From Streptomyces qaidamensis (GTDB lineage: Bacteria; Actinomycetota; Actinomycetes; Streptomycetales; Streptomycetaceae): a stretch of 64,000 nt of DNA. This document shows positions 8,256 to 16,882 of this stretch, piece by piece. Made by a program: the position numbers and the translations under genes. Below the pieces are notes generated by a model. That model was not told the DNA's origin and made no database searches. It saw only the letters and a list, made by a program, of their open reading frames with translations. The stretch covers positions 7,688,001-7,752,000 of the forward strand of contig NZ_CP015098.1 in NCBI RefSeq assembly GCF_001611795.1. Reading direction: 5' to 3'. Numbering within the stretch: position 1 is the stretch's first letter; each line of letters begins with the position of its first letter.

Positions 8256-9311
8256 ATGCCAGAGCACATGCCTTTCGCGAGCCGCAGAGGGCTGCTCTTC
8301 GGAGCCGCCGCCGTCTCCGCAGGTGCCCTCATCACGGGGTGCACCAGCAACGAGCCCTCCGACTCCAAGGACGAACCGGCGGGCAACAACCAGCCGGCCG
8401 CCGACGACAAGCCCGGCAAGCAGGTCACCATCGGCTTCGCCGGACCCCAGGCCGACCACGGCTGGCTCAACGCCATCAACGACAACGCCAAGAGCCGTGC
8501 CGAGAAGTACTCCGACGTCACCCTGGAGATCACCGAGGGCTCCAACGACACCGCCCAGCAGATCGGCCAGATCGAGACCCTCATCAACAAGAAGGTCGAC
8601 GTCCTGGTCGTGCTGCCCGCCGACGGCAAGGCCCTCACCCAGGTCGGCCTGAAGGCGATGCGCGCCGGCATCCCCGTCGTCAACCTCGACCGGATCTTCA
8701 ACACCCCGCAGGCGTACCGCTGCTGGATCGGCGGCGACAACTACGGCATGGGCCTCAACGCCGGGCACTACATCGGCGAGAAGCTCAAGGGCAAGTCCGG
8801 CGCCCGCGTCATCGAGCTGGCCGGCCTGGACAACCTGGAGCTCACCAAGCAGCGCACCCAGGGCTTCGACGACGCCCTGAAGAACTACCCCGACATCAAG
8901 AAGGTCGCCCGCCAGGCCGCCGAGTTCACCGTCGAGTCCGGCCAGGCCAAGATGGCCCAACTGCTACAGGCCCAGCCGAAGTTCGACGCGCTGTGGAACC
9001 ACGACGACGACCAGGGCGTGGGGGCGCTGCGCGCCATCGAGCAGGCCGGGCGCGACGACTTCCTGATGGTCGGCGGCGCCGGCGCGCTCTCCGCCTTCCA
9101 GGCCATCAAGCAGGACGACGGCGTGCTCAAGGCGACCGTGCTGTACCCGCCGACCATGGCCGCCTCCGCGATCGACCTCGCCCGCGCCCTCGGCCAGAGC
9201 AAGGGCATCGGAGGCCTCGCCGAGTTCGAGATCCCGTCGTCGCTCACGCTCTACTCGGCCGTCGTCGACAAGACCAACGTCGACCAGTACATGTCCACCG
9301 GCTTCAAGTGA
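8256..9311 (+). CDS. Sugar ABC transporter substrate-binding lipoprotein (Tat-exported)
   Basis: A 351-residue periplasmic-binding-protein-like protein. The N-terminus SRRGLLFGAAAVSAGALITGC combines a twin-arginine motif with a lipobox (LITG-Cys), so it is predicted to be exported folded by Tat and lipid-anchored outside the membrane. After a low-complexity linker rich in D, N and P it has the Peripla_BP_4 fold: TIGFAGPQADHGWLNAINDNA, ETLINKKVDVLVVLPADGKAL, GIPVVNLDR, and DALWNHDDDQGVGALRAIEQAGR. The family binds ribose, xylose, galactose, inositol or similar. The downstream dehydrogenase and isomerase suggest a sugar or cyclitol that is oxidised in the cell. GAGGAAAGGG upstream serves as ribosome site. 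Confidence 0.92.
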   Translation: MPEHMPFASRRGLLFGAAAVSAGALITGCTSNEPSDSKDEPAGNNQPAADDKPGKQVTIGFAGPQADHGWLNAINDNAKSRAEKYSDVTLEITEGSNDTAQQIGQIETLINKKVDVLVVLPADGKALTQVGLKAMRAGIPVVNLDRIFNTPQAYRCWIGGDNYGMGLNAGHYIGEKLKGKSGARVIELAGLDNLELTKQRTQGFDDALKNYPDIKKVARQAAEFTVESGQAKMAQLLQAQPKFDALWNHDDDQGVGALRAIEQAGRDDFLMVGGAGALSAFQAIKQDDGVLKATVLYPPTMAASAIDLARALGQSKGIGGLAEFEIPSSLTLYSAVVDKTNVDQYMSTGFK

Positions 9312-9366
9312 GCCACCCCGCACCCCCCACGTGCGCCACCCCGACCAGGACGAGGAGGACACCCGT

Positions 9367-10578
9367 ATGGGACAGCCGCAGGAGCAGCCAGAGGGGACCG
9401 AGGCAGGCAAGCCACCCCTACGCGTGGGGATGGTGGGCTACGCCTTCATGGGCGCCGCCCACTCCCAGGGCTGGCGCACCGCGGGCCGCGTCTTCGACCT
9501 GCCGCTGAACCCCGTGCAGGCCGTGATCTGCGGCCGGGACGCCGCCGCCGTCCGCGCGGCGGCCTCCCGGCACGGCTGGGCCTCCACCGAGACCGACTGG
9601 CGGGCCCTCGTCGAACGCGACGACGTCGACCTCGTCGACATCTGCACCCCCGGCGACAGCCACGCCGAGATCGCGCTGGCCGCCCTGGCCGCGGGCAAGC
9701 ACGTGCTGTGCGAGAAGCCCCTCGCCAACACCGTCGAGGAAGCCACCTCGATGGTCCTGGCGGCCGAGGAGGCGCACGCACGCGGCCAGGTGGCCATGGT
9801 CGGCTTCAACTACCGCCGGGTGCCCGCCACCGCCCAGGCCCGCCGCATGGTCGCCGAGGGCCGCCTGGGCAGGCTGCGGCACGTGCGCGTGACGTACCTC
9901 CAGGACTGGCTGGTCGACCCGCAGTTCCCGCTGACCTGGCGGCTGCGCAGGGAGCAGGCCGGCTCGGGCTCGCTCGGCGACCTGGGGGCGCACATCGTCG
10001 ACCTCGCGCAGTACCTGGTGGGGGAGCCGCTGGCGGGTGTCTCCGCGCTGACGGAGACCTTCGTACGGGAACGGCCCCTGCCCACCGGCGCGACGAGCGG
10101 GCTGTCCGCCGTCACGTCCGCCGGCACCGGCCAGGTCACCGTCGACGACGCCGCGCTGTTCACCGCCCGCTTCCCCTCCGGCGCCCTCGCCTCCTTCGAG
10201 GCCACCCGCTACGCCACCGGCCGCAAGAACGCCCTGCGCATCGAACTCAACGGCGAGCGCGGCTCGCTCGCCTTCGATCTGGAGCGGCTCAACGAGCTGT
10301 CCTTCCACGACGCCACCGAGCCGGGCGCGGAAGCGGGCTTCCGCCGGATCCTCGTCACCGAACCCGAGCACCCCTACCTGGAGGCCTGGTGGCCGCCGGG
10401 GCACGGCCTCGGCTACGAGCACACCTTCGTCCACCAGGCCCGCGACCTCGTCCACGCCATCGCCGAGGGCCGGCGCCCCGAACCCTCCTTCGCCGACGGG
10501 CTGCAGGTGCAGCGCGTGCTCGCGGCGGTGGAGGAGAGCGCCGAGAAGAACTCCGTCTACACGCCGATCGCGGTCTGA
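9367..10578 (+). CDS. Gfo/Idh/MocA family NAD(P)-dependent oxidoreductase
   Basis: A 403-residue dehydrogenase; ATG 9367 has GAGGAGG at 9352-9358. The Rossmann N-terminus reads RVGMVGYAFMGAAHSQGWR, followed by VDICTPGDSHAEIALAALAAGKHVLCEKPLANTVEEA; the EKP motif contains the lysine that contacts cofactor and substrate. The C-terminal part (GSGSLGDLGAHIVDLAQYLVGE, DDAALFTARFPSGALASFEATR) is the usual beta-sheet substrate domain with the catalytic-type His in LGAHIVD. Members oxidise or reduce sugars and inositols, often at carbon 3. Position right after the importer and 14 bp before the isomerase gene implies action on the imported compound. The exact substrate is unknown; a role in 3-keto-sugar formation or reduction is inferred from the neighbouring DUF1080/ThuA protein. 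Confidence 0.9.
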   Translation: MGQPQEQPEGTEAGKPPLRVGMVGYAFMGAAHSQGWRTAGRVFDLPLNPVQAVICGRDAAAVRAAASRHGWASTETDWRALVERDDVDLVDICTPGDSHAEIALAALAAGKHVLCEKPLANTVEEATSMVLAAEEAHARGQVAMVGFNYRRVPATAQARRMVAEGRLGRLRHVRVTYLQDWLVDPQFPLTWRLRREQAGSGSLGDLGAHIVDLAQYLVGEPLAGVSALTETFVRERPLPTGATSGLSAVTSAGTGQVTVDDAALFTARFPSGALASFEATRYATGRKNALRIELNGERGSLAFDLERLNELSFHDATEPGAEAGFRRILVTEPEHPYLEAWWPPGHGLGYEHTFVHQARDLVHAIAEGRRPEPSFADGLQVQRVLAAVEESAEKNSVYTPIAV

Positions 10579-10592
10579 GGAGGCACATTTCG

Positions 10593-11591
10593 ATGCCGCG
10601 CACTTTCACGCTCTTCACCGGCCAGTGGGCGGACCTGCCCCTGGAGGAGGTCTGCCGCCTGGCCCGCGACTTCGGCTACGACGGTCTCGAACTCGCCTGC
10701 TGGGGAGACCACTTCGAAGTCGACAAGGCGCTTTCCGACCCGGGGTACCTCGACGGTCGCCGGGCCCTGCTCGACAAGTACGGCCTGAAGTGCTGGGCGA
10801 TCTCGAACCACCTGGTCGGCCAGGCCGTCTGCGACGCCATCATCGACGAACGCCACCAGGCCATCGTGCCCGACGTGGTGTGGGGCGACGGAGACCCGGA
10901 AGGGGTCAGGCAGCGGGCCGCCGAACGCATGAAGGACACCGCCCGGGCCGCGGCCGCCCTCGGGGTGAACACCGTCATCGGGTTCACGGGCTCCGCCATC
11001 TGGCACCTGGTCGCCATGTTCCCGCCCGCCCCCGACGCGATGATCGAACGGGGCTACCAGGACTTCGCCGACCGCTGGAACCCGATCCTGGACGTCTTCG
11101 ACGCCGAGGGCGTGCGGTTCGCGCACGAGGTCCACCCGAGCGAGATCGCCTACGACTACTGGACCACGCAGCGCGCCCTCGACGCCGTCGGCCGGCGCCC
11201 GGCCTTCGGTCTCAACTTCGACCCCTCCCACTTCGTGTGGCAGGACCTCGACCCGGTCGGCTTCCTCTGGGACTTCCGCGACCGGATCTACCACGTCGAC
11301 TGCAAGGAGGCCCGCAAGCGCCTGGACGGACGCAACGGCCGGCTCGGTTCCCACCTGCCCTGGGGCGATCCGCGGCGGGGCTGGGACTTCGTCTCCGCCG
11401 GGCACGGTGACGTGCCGTGGGAGGACGTCTTCCGGATGCTGCGCTCCATCGACTACCAGGGTCCGGTCTCCGTCGAGTGGGAGGACGCCGGCATGGACCG
11501 CCTCCAGGGAGCGCCCGAGGCGCTGACCCGTCTCAAGGCCTTCGACTTCGAGCCGCCCAGCGCGTCCTTCGACGCCGCGTTCAACAGCTGA
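10593..11591 (+). CDS. Sugar phosphate isomerase/epimerase (AP_endonuc_2 TIM barrel)
   Basis: A 332-residue TIM-barrel protein of the xylose-isomerase-like family (IolE/IolI/hydroxypyruvate isomerase group). ATG 10593 follows GAGGAGG at 10577-10583. Characteristic segments are FGYDGLELACWGDHFEVD, the metal-ligand region VRFAHEVHPSEIAYDY, FGLNFDPSHFVWQDLDPVGF, IYHVDCKEARKRLDGRNGR and GPVSVEWEDAGMDR, giving Glu, Asp, His and Glu ligands for a divalent metal. It would isomerise or epimerise the product of the adjacent Gfo/Idh dehydrogenase. The pairing of these two families is common in glycoside 3-keto pathways and inositol catabolism. It is the last gene of the sugar operon; a strong hairpin follows at 11619-11644. 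Confidence 0.88.
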   Translation: MPRTFTLFTGQWADLPLEEVCRLARDFGYDGLELACWGDHFEVDKALSDPGYLDGRRALLDKYGLKCWAISNHLVGQAVCDAIIDERHQAIVPDVVWGDGDPEGVRQRAAERMKDTARAAAALGVNTVIGFTGSAIWHLVAMFPPAPDAMIERGYQDFADRWNPILDVFDAEGVRFAHEVHPSEIAYDYWTTQRALDAVGRRPAFGLNFDPSHFVWQDLDPVGFLWDFRDRIYHVDCKEARKRLDGRNGRLGSHLPWGDPRRGWDFVSAGHGDVPWEDVFRMLRSIDYQGPVSVEWEDAGMDRLQGAPEALTRLKAFDFEPPSASFDAAFNS

Positions 11592-11618
11592 ACCACGCTC
11601 CCGGCGCAGGTCGGGGAC

Positions 11619-11644
11619 GGGGACCGGCAGCACCGCCGGTCCCC
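11619..11644 (+). terminator. Rho-independent-type hairpin after the sugar operon
   Basis: Perfect 10-bp stem GGGGACCGGC / GCCGGTCCCC with a 6-nt loop, 28 bp after the isomerase stop. There is no long T run, as is usual in streptomycetes. It separates the importer operon from the ROK-type operator and the giant secreted-protein gene. Confidence 0.7.
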
Positions 11645-11666
11645 TCTCCGATCTGCACGGATCCTG

Positions 11667-11689
11667 CTTTGTCCCGTGCTGGGAGAAAG
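11667..11689. promoter_or_regulatory. Putative ROK-family operator (copy 2)
   Basis: CTTTGTCC-N7-GGAGAAAG, the partner of the repeat at 4258-4280 with identical spacing and left arm. It lies about 165 bp upstream of the large secreted-protein gene and suggests control by the ROK protein encoded at 4407. Confidence 0.6.
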
Positions 11690-11854
11690 TACGGCCGAGT
11701 CCGTCCCAAGGGGTGTTCGCCCCGGACGGACGCGGTTACCGTCCTTGATGTGTTCAGGACACATGCACCTCCGGGGTGACGGCGCACCCCGGCGCCCGCA
11801 CCGCACGTCTTCGCACCCACCCCGTACGGCCCACCCCGTTCCCGGAGGGACTTC

Positions 11855-14800
11855 GTGCACAGAACCAGATCCAGAAGCACCGCCGCCCCCAGGCGGCCCG
11901 GACTTCGCACCACCGTCGCCCTGTTCACCGGCCTGCTCCTCGCCGTGGGCACCCCGGCCACCTTCGCCGGTGCCCACCCCGGCCACCCGGAGCACGACGA
12001 ACCGGCAGCAGCCGAGGGCCAGTTCCAGCAGGTACCACTCGCCAAGGGCGAGCCCGAGACGGGCGAGCCGATGTCGCTCGCCGTGCTCCCGGACCGCAGC
12101 GTGCTGCACACCTCACGCGACGGCACGCTGCGCCTCACCGACCAGGGCGGCGTCACCAAGGTCGCCGGCAAGATCCCTGTCTACAGCCACGACGAGGAAG
12201 GCCTCCAGGGCGTCGGCATCGACCCGGACTTCAAGAACAACCGGGCGATCTACCTCTACTACGCCCCGCCGCTCGACACCCCCGCGGGCGACGCCCCGGA
12301 GACCGGGACCGCCGAGGACTTCAAGAAGTTCGACGGCGTCAACCGCCTCTCCCGCTTCGTGCTCAATGCCAACGGCACGCTGAACATGTCCAGCGAGAAG
12401 AAGGTCCTGGACGTCGCGGCCTCCCGGGGCATCTGCTGTCACGTCGGCGGTGACATCGACTTCGACGCGGACGGCAACCTCTACCTGTCGACCGGCGACG
12501 ACACCAACCCCTTCGCCTCCGACGGCTACACGCCGATCGACGACCGGCCGAACCGCAACCCGGCCTTCGACGCCCGCCGCAGCTCGGGCAACACCAACGA
12601 CCTGCGCGGCAAGATCCTCCGCATCAAGGTCGCCGAGGACGGCTCGTACACCGTCCCGGAGGGGAACCTCTTCGCCCCGGGCACCGAGAAGACCCGCCCC
12701 GAGATCTACGCGATGGGCTTCCGCAACCCCTTCCGGATGAGCGTCGACGACAAGACCGGCACCGTCTACGTCGGCGACTACGGCCCGGACGCCGGCGCCG
12801 CCGACCCCAAGCGCGGCCCCGGCGGCCAGGTCGAGTTCGCCAAGGTGACCGAGCCCGCCAACTTCGGCTGGCCCTTCTGCACCGGCGACAACGACGCCTA
12901 CGTCGACTACGACTTCGCCACCAAGGAGTCCGGCGAACCGTTCGACTGCGCAGCCCCCAAGAACACCTCGCCGTACAACACGGGCCTCACCGACCTGCCG
13001 CCCGCGCAGGCCGCCTGGATCCCGTACGACGGCGGATCCCTGCCCGAGTTCGGCAGCGGCTCCGAGTCCCCGATGGCCGGCCCGGTCTACCGCTACGACC
13101 CCGAGCTGAACTCCAGCGTGAAGTTCCCCGAGGCGTACGACGGTGACTTCTTCGCCGGTGAGTTCGGCCGCCGCTGGATCAAGCGCATCGAGCAGAACGC
13201 GGACGGCTCCGTCGCGAAGATCAACGACTTTCCGTGGACCGGCACCCAGATCATGGACATGGAGTTCGGCCCCGACGGCGCGCTCTACGTCCTCGACTAC
13301 GGTGTCTCCTGGTTCCAGGGCGACGAGAACTCCGCCCTGTACCGGATCGAGAACGCCGAGGACGGCTTCTCGCCGATCGCCGAGGTCAGCGCCGACAAGA
13401 CGTCCGGCGCGGCCGGCCTGAAGGTGAAGTTCACCGCCTCCGCCAAGGACGCCGATTCCACGAACCTCACCTACAGCTGGGACTTCGGCGACGGTACCAA
13501 GGGCGAGGGGCTCAACCCCACCCACCGCTACAAGAAGGTCGGCACCTACAGCGCGACCTTCACCGCCAAGGACCCCGAGGGCAACACCGGCAACGCCAGC
13601 ATCCGGATCGTCGTCGGCAACACCGAACCCAAGGTGAGGATCGACATCCCGGGCAACGGCGCCCTGGCCGAATTCGGCAAGCCCGTTCCGTTCAAGGTGA
13701 CCGTCACCGACCCCGAGGAGACCGTCGACTGCTCCAAGGTCAAGGTCACCTACAGCCTGGGTCACGACTCCCACGCCCACGAACTGACCAGCGAGATGGG
13801 CTGTGAGGGCACCCTGACCCCGCCCCCCGGTGACGGCGGCCACGACCCCAACGCCAACATCTACGGCGTCGTCGGCGCCGGCTACACCGACGGCGGGGCC
13901 AACGGTCAGGAGGAGCTGACCGGCACGGCCCGCACCGTCCTCCAGCCGCTGCACCGCCAGGGCGAGCATTTCACCACCCAGGCGGGCGTGTCGGTCATCA
14001 CCAAGACCGGCGCCCACGGCGGCAAGACCGTCGGCGACATCAACGACGGCGACTGGATCTCCTTCACCCCCTACCGGTTCGACGGGCAGAAGAAGATGAC
14101 CGTGCGGGCCTCCTCCGGCGGCGCGGGCGGCTTCGTCGAGCTGCGCACCGGCTCGCCCGACGGGCCGCTGCACGGCTCGGCCTACATTCCGCCGACCGGC
14201 GGCTGGGAGACGTTCCAGAACGTCGACGTGCCCCTGCGGTCGCTGCCGAAGAAGACCACGGACATCTACCTGGTCTTCAAGGGCGGCGAGGGCGCGCTGT
14301 TCGACGTGGACGACTTCGAGTTCTCCAAGGAGCCCTTCAAGGGCGGCAAGAAGGTCCTGGTCTTCTCCAGGACCGCAGGCTTCCGGCACGACTCCATCCC
14401 GGCCGGCATCGCCGCGCTGAAGGAGCTCGGCGGCCCGGCCGGCATCACGGTCGACGCCACCGAGGAGCCCCGGCAGTTCACCACGGCCAACCTCGCCAAG
14501 TACGACGCGGTCGCCTTCCTGTCCACGACCGGTGACGTGCTGAACGCCGACCAGCAGCAGGCGTTCGAGAAGTACGTCGCGGGTGGCGGCGGCTACATGG
14601 GCATCCACGCCGCCGCCGACACCGAGTACGACTGGGAGTTCTACGGCGGTCTCGTCGGCGCCTACTTCGACTCGCACCCGGCCATCCAGAAGGCCACCGT
14701 CCGCGTCGAGGACCACGACCACCCGTCCACCGGGCACCTGGACGACGCCTGGGAGCGCACCGACGAGTGGTACAACTACCGCACCAACCCGCGTGAGAAG

Positions 14801-15577
14801 GCCAAGGTCCTCGCCACCCTCGACGAGACCACCTACCAGGGCGGCACCATGAAGGGCGACCACCCGATCGCCTGGTGCCAGAGCTACGGCGGCGGCCGTT
14901 CCTTCTACACCGGCGGCGGCCACACCAAGGAGTCCTACGCCGAGGAAGCCTTCCGCGCCCACCTGCTCGGCGGCCTCCAGTACGCCACCGGCCAGGTGAA
15001 GGCGGACTGCAAGCCGGGCAAGGACTACCGGAAGATCTTCAACGGCCGGACCCTGGACGGCTGGAAGCAGGCCGGACCCGGCAAGTTCACCGTCAAGGAC
15101 GGCGTGATGGAGTCCGAGGGCGGCATGGGACTGCTCTGGTACCAGGCCAAGGAACTCAAGTCGTACTCGCTCAAACTCGACTGGAAGATGCGGGGCGACG
15201 ACAACTCCGGGATCTTCGTGGGCTTCCCCGCCTCCGACGACCCCTGGTCCGCGGTGAACAAGGGCTACGAGATCCAGATCGACGCCACCGACGCCGCCGA
15301 CCGCACCACGGGCTCCGTCTACTCCTTCAAGTCGGCCGACATCAAGGCCCGTGACCAGGTTCTGCGGCCGCCCGGCCAGTGGAACTCCTACGAGATCAAG
15401 GTCCAGGGCGAACGCCTCCAGGTGTTCCTCAATGGAGTCAAGATCAACGACTTCACCAACAAGGCCCCCCAGCGGAGCCTGACCGACGGCTACATCGGCC
15501 TGCAGAACCACGGCGCCGCCGACCATGTCTCCTTCCGCAACATCCAGCTCAAGGAACTGCCCGTCCAGGGCCAGTGA
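11855..15577 (+). CDS. Secreted multidomain protein: GSDH-type beta-propeller, PKD, CBM-like, ThuA, DUF1080
   Basis: A 1240-residue exported protein starting at GTG 11855 after CCCGGAGGGA. Residues 1-41 form a signal peptide ending near FAGAHPGH. Residues about 60-500 are a PQQ-type glucose/sorbosone dehydrogenase beta-propeller (DEEGLQGVGIDPDF, CCHVGGDIDFDADGNLYLSTGD, YAMGFRNPFRM, VGDYGPDAG, NFGWPFCTGDN). About 508-588 is a PKD domain (SWDFGDGTKGEGLNPTHRY). About 700-825 looks like a CBM6-type carbohydrate-binding domain ending DVDDFEFSK. About 831-1047 is ThuA (KVLVFSRTAGFRHDSIPAGI, GGGGYMGIHAAADTEYDWEFYGGLVGAYF). About 1056-1238 is DUF1080, now associated with 3-keto-disaccharide hydrolases (FNGRTLDGWKQ, NSGIFVGFP). 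The set suggests oxidation and cleavage of a glycoside outside the cell. Control by the ROK operator copy at 11667 is inferred. Confidence 0.9.
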   Translation: MHRTRSRSTAAPRRPGLRTTVALFTGLLLAVGTPATFAGAHPGHPEHDEPAAAEGQFQQVPLAKGEPETGEPMSLAVLPDRSVLHTSRDGTLRLTDQGGVTKVAGKIPVYSHDEEGLQGVGIDPDFKNNRAIYLYYAPPLDTPAGDAPETGTAEDFKKFDGVNRLSRFVLNANGTLNMSSEKKVLDVAASRGICCHVGGDIDFDADGNLYLSTGDDTNPFASDGYTPIDDRPNRNPAFDARRSSGNTNDLRGKILRIKVAEDGSYTVPEGNLFAPGTEKTRPEIYAMGFRNPFRMSVDDKTGTVYVGDYGPDAGAADPKRGPGGQVEFAKVTEPANFGWPFCTGDNDAYVDYDFATKESGEPFDCAAPKNTSPYNTGLTDLPPAQAAWIPYDGGSLPEFGSGSESPMAGPVYRYDPELNSSVKFPEAYDGDFFAGEFGRRWIKRIEQNADGSVAKINDFPWTGTQIMDMEFGPDGALYVLDYGVSWFQGDENSALYRIENAEDGFSPIAEVSADKTSGAAGLKVKFTASAKDADSTNLTYSWDFGDGTKGEGLNPTHRYKKVGTYSATFTAKDPEGNTGNASIRIVVGNTEPKVRIDIPGNGALAEFGKPVPFKVTVTDPEETVDCSKVKVTYSLGHDSHAHELTSEMGCEGTLTPPPGDGGHDPNANIYGVVGAGYTDGGANGQEELTGTARTVLQPLHRQGEHFTTQAGVSVITKTGAHGGKTVGDINDGDWISFTPYRFDGQKKMTVRASSGGAGGFVELRTGSPDGPLHGSAYIPPTGGWETFQNVDVPLRSLPKKTTDIYLVFKGGEGALFDVDDFEFSKEPFKGGKKVLVFSRTAGFRHDSIPAGIAALKELGGPAGITVDATEEPRQFTTANLAKYDAVAFLSTTGDVLNADQQQAFEKYVAGGGGYMGIHAAADTEYDWEFYGGLVGAYFDSHPAIQKATVRVEDHDHPSTGHLDDAWERTDEWYNYRTNPREKAKVLATLDETTYQGGTMKGDHPIAWCQSYGGGRSFYTGGGHTKESYAEEAFRAHLLGGLQYATGQVKADCKPGKDYRKIFNGRTLDGWKQAGPGKFTVKDGVMESEGGMGLLWYQAKELKSYSLKLDWKMRGDDNSGIFVGFPASDDPWSAVNKGYEIQIDATDAADRTTGSVYSFKSADIKARDQVLRPPGQWNSYEIKVQGERLQVFLNGVKINDFTNKAPQRSLTDGYIGLQNHGAADHVSFRNIQLKELPVQGQ

Positions 15578-15582
15578 ACGGC

Positions 15583-15614
15583 GGCGGGCGGGGGACGCCG
15601 GACCCCCGCCCGCC
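15583..15614 (+). terminator. Hairpin terminator after the multidomain secreted gene
   Basis: A 12-bp perfect stem GGCGGGCGGGGG / CCCCCGCCCGCC with an 8-nt loop, starting 5 bp after the stop codon. It marks the boundary before the ebo-type operon, whose first gene begins 48 bp later with AGGAGG at 15650-15655. Confidence 0.75.
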
Positions 15615-15661
15615 GTCTCCGTCCCTCCCCCCAGGGCTCGCGCACGATCAGGAGGCTGCCC

Positions 15662-16882
15662 ATGTCCGCGTCCCTCTCCCGACCGCGTGTGGGGGTGTGG
15701 CTGATCGGAGCCAGAGGCTCCGTCGCCACCACCGTCGTCACGGGGTGCGCCGCCGTCACCGCGGGCCTGCACCCGCCCACCGGCATGGTCACCGAGACTC
15801 CGGCGTTCACCGACAGCGGCCTGCCCGCGCTGTCCGACCTCGTCTTCGGCGGTCACGACACGCTCGACTGCCCCCTGCCCAAACGCGCCGAGACCCTCAC
15901 CGCCGGAGGCGTCCTCCCCCCGGGCGTCGCCACCGCCGTCTCGGCCGAACTGGCCATCGCCGACCGGGAGATCAGACCCGGCGGCCCCACACCGGGGGAC
16001 ACCAGGAGCGAGGCCGAACTGATCACGGCCTTCGCCGACGACATACGCGACTTCGTGCACCGCCACGCACTGGAACGGGCCGTGGTCGTGAACGTCGCCT
16101 CCACCGAACCCGCCTCCCAGGGGCCCGGCGCCGCACTCGCGGCCAGCACCCTGTACGCGCTGGCGGCTCTGCGCGCGGGCTGCCCCTATGTCAACTTCAC
16201 CCCCTCCGAGGGCATGCACCACCCCGTCGCCGCCCGAGAGGCCGAGCACAGCGGCCTGCCGTACGCCGGCCGGGACGGCAAGACCGGGCAGACGCTGCTG
16301 CGAGCCGTGCTGGGCCCGATGTTCGCGCAGCGGGCGCTGAGGGTCCGGGCCTGGTCCGGCACGAACCTGCTCGGCGGCGGAGACGGCGCCGCCCTCGCCG
16401 ATCCGGCCGCCGCGGCGGCGAAGAACGCCGGCAAGGAACGCGTCCTCGCCGACACCCTCGGCACCGTCCCCGAGGGCGAGGTCCACATCGACGACGTCCC
16501 GGCCCTCGGCGACTGGAAGACCGCCTGGGACCACATCGCCTTCGACGGCTTCCTCGGCACCCGCATGGTCCTCCAGACCACCTGGCAGGGCTGCGACTCG
16601 GCGCTCGCGGCACCCCTGGTGCTGGACCTGGCCCGACTGACCGCCCGCGCCCACGAGGCAGGGCTGTCCGGTCCGCTCGGCGCGCTCGGCTTCTACTTCA
16701 AGGACCCGGTGGGGGAGGGGCCCGCGGGACTGTCCGGGCAGTACGAGGAACTCGTCCGGTTCGGGCACAGACTCGGGCGGGCCGACGGAGAGGGCCTTGG
16801 CGCGCGGTCGATGACGGACACCGGGGAGAGGGAGACGAGGGAGAGGGACACCGGGGAGAGGGAGACGGGGGAAGCGCTGTGA
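15662..16882 (+). CDS. Inositol-3-phosphate synthase-like protein, first gene of ebo-type operon
   Basis: A 406-residue protein. It has a Rossmann start VGVWLIGARGSVATTVVTG and the conserved segments of myo-inositol-1-phosphate synthase: YVNFTPSEGMH, GRDGKTGQTLLRAVLGPMF, VRAWSGTNLLGGGDGAAL, and GDWKTAWDHIAFDGFLGTRMVLQTTWQGCDSALAAPLVLDLARL. The family uses NAD for an internal oxidation-reduction converting glucose-6-phosphate to inositol phosphate. In ebo operons elsewhere a dehydroquinate-synthase-like sugar cyclase (EboD) is present; here no such gene exists and this protein may play the cyclase role (inference). The last about 25 residues are a repeat-encoded tail rich in E, R, T and G (30-bp repeat at about 16818-16872), probably non-structured. 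The stop overlaps the next start (GTGA). Confidence 0.82.
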   Translation: MSASLSRPRVGVWLIGARGSVATTVVTGCAAVTAGLHPPTGMVTETPAFTDSGLPALSDLVFGGHDTLDCPLPKRAETLTAGGVLPPGVATAVSAELAIADREIRPGGPTPGDTRSEAELITAFADDIRDFVHRHALERAVVVNVASTEPASQGPGAALAASTLYALAALRAGCPYVNFTPSEGMHHPVAAREAEHSGLPYAGRDGKTGQTLLRAVLGPMFAQRALRVRAWSGTNLLGGGDGAALADPAAAAAKNAGKERVLADTLGTVPEGEVHIDDVPALGDWKTAWDHIAFDGFLGTRMVLQTTWQGCDSALAAPLVLDLARLTARAHEAGLSGPLGALGFYFKDPVGEGPAGLSGQYEELVRFGHRLGRADGEGLGARSMTDTGERETRERDTGERETGEAL

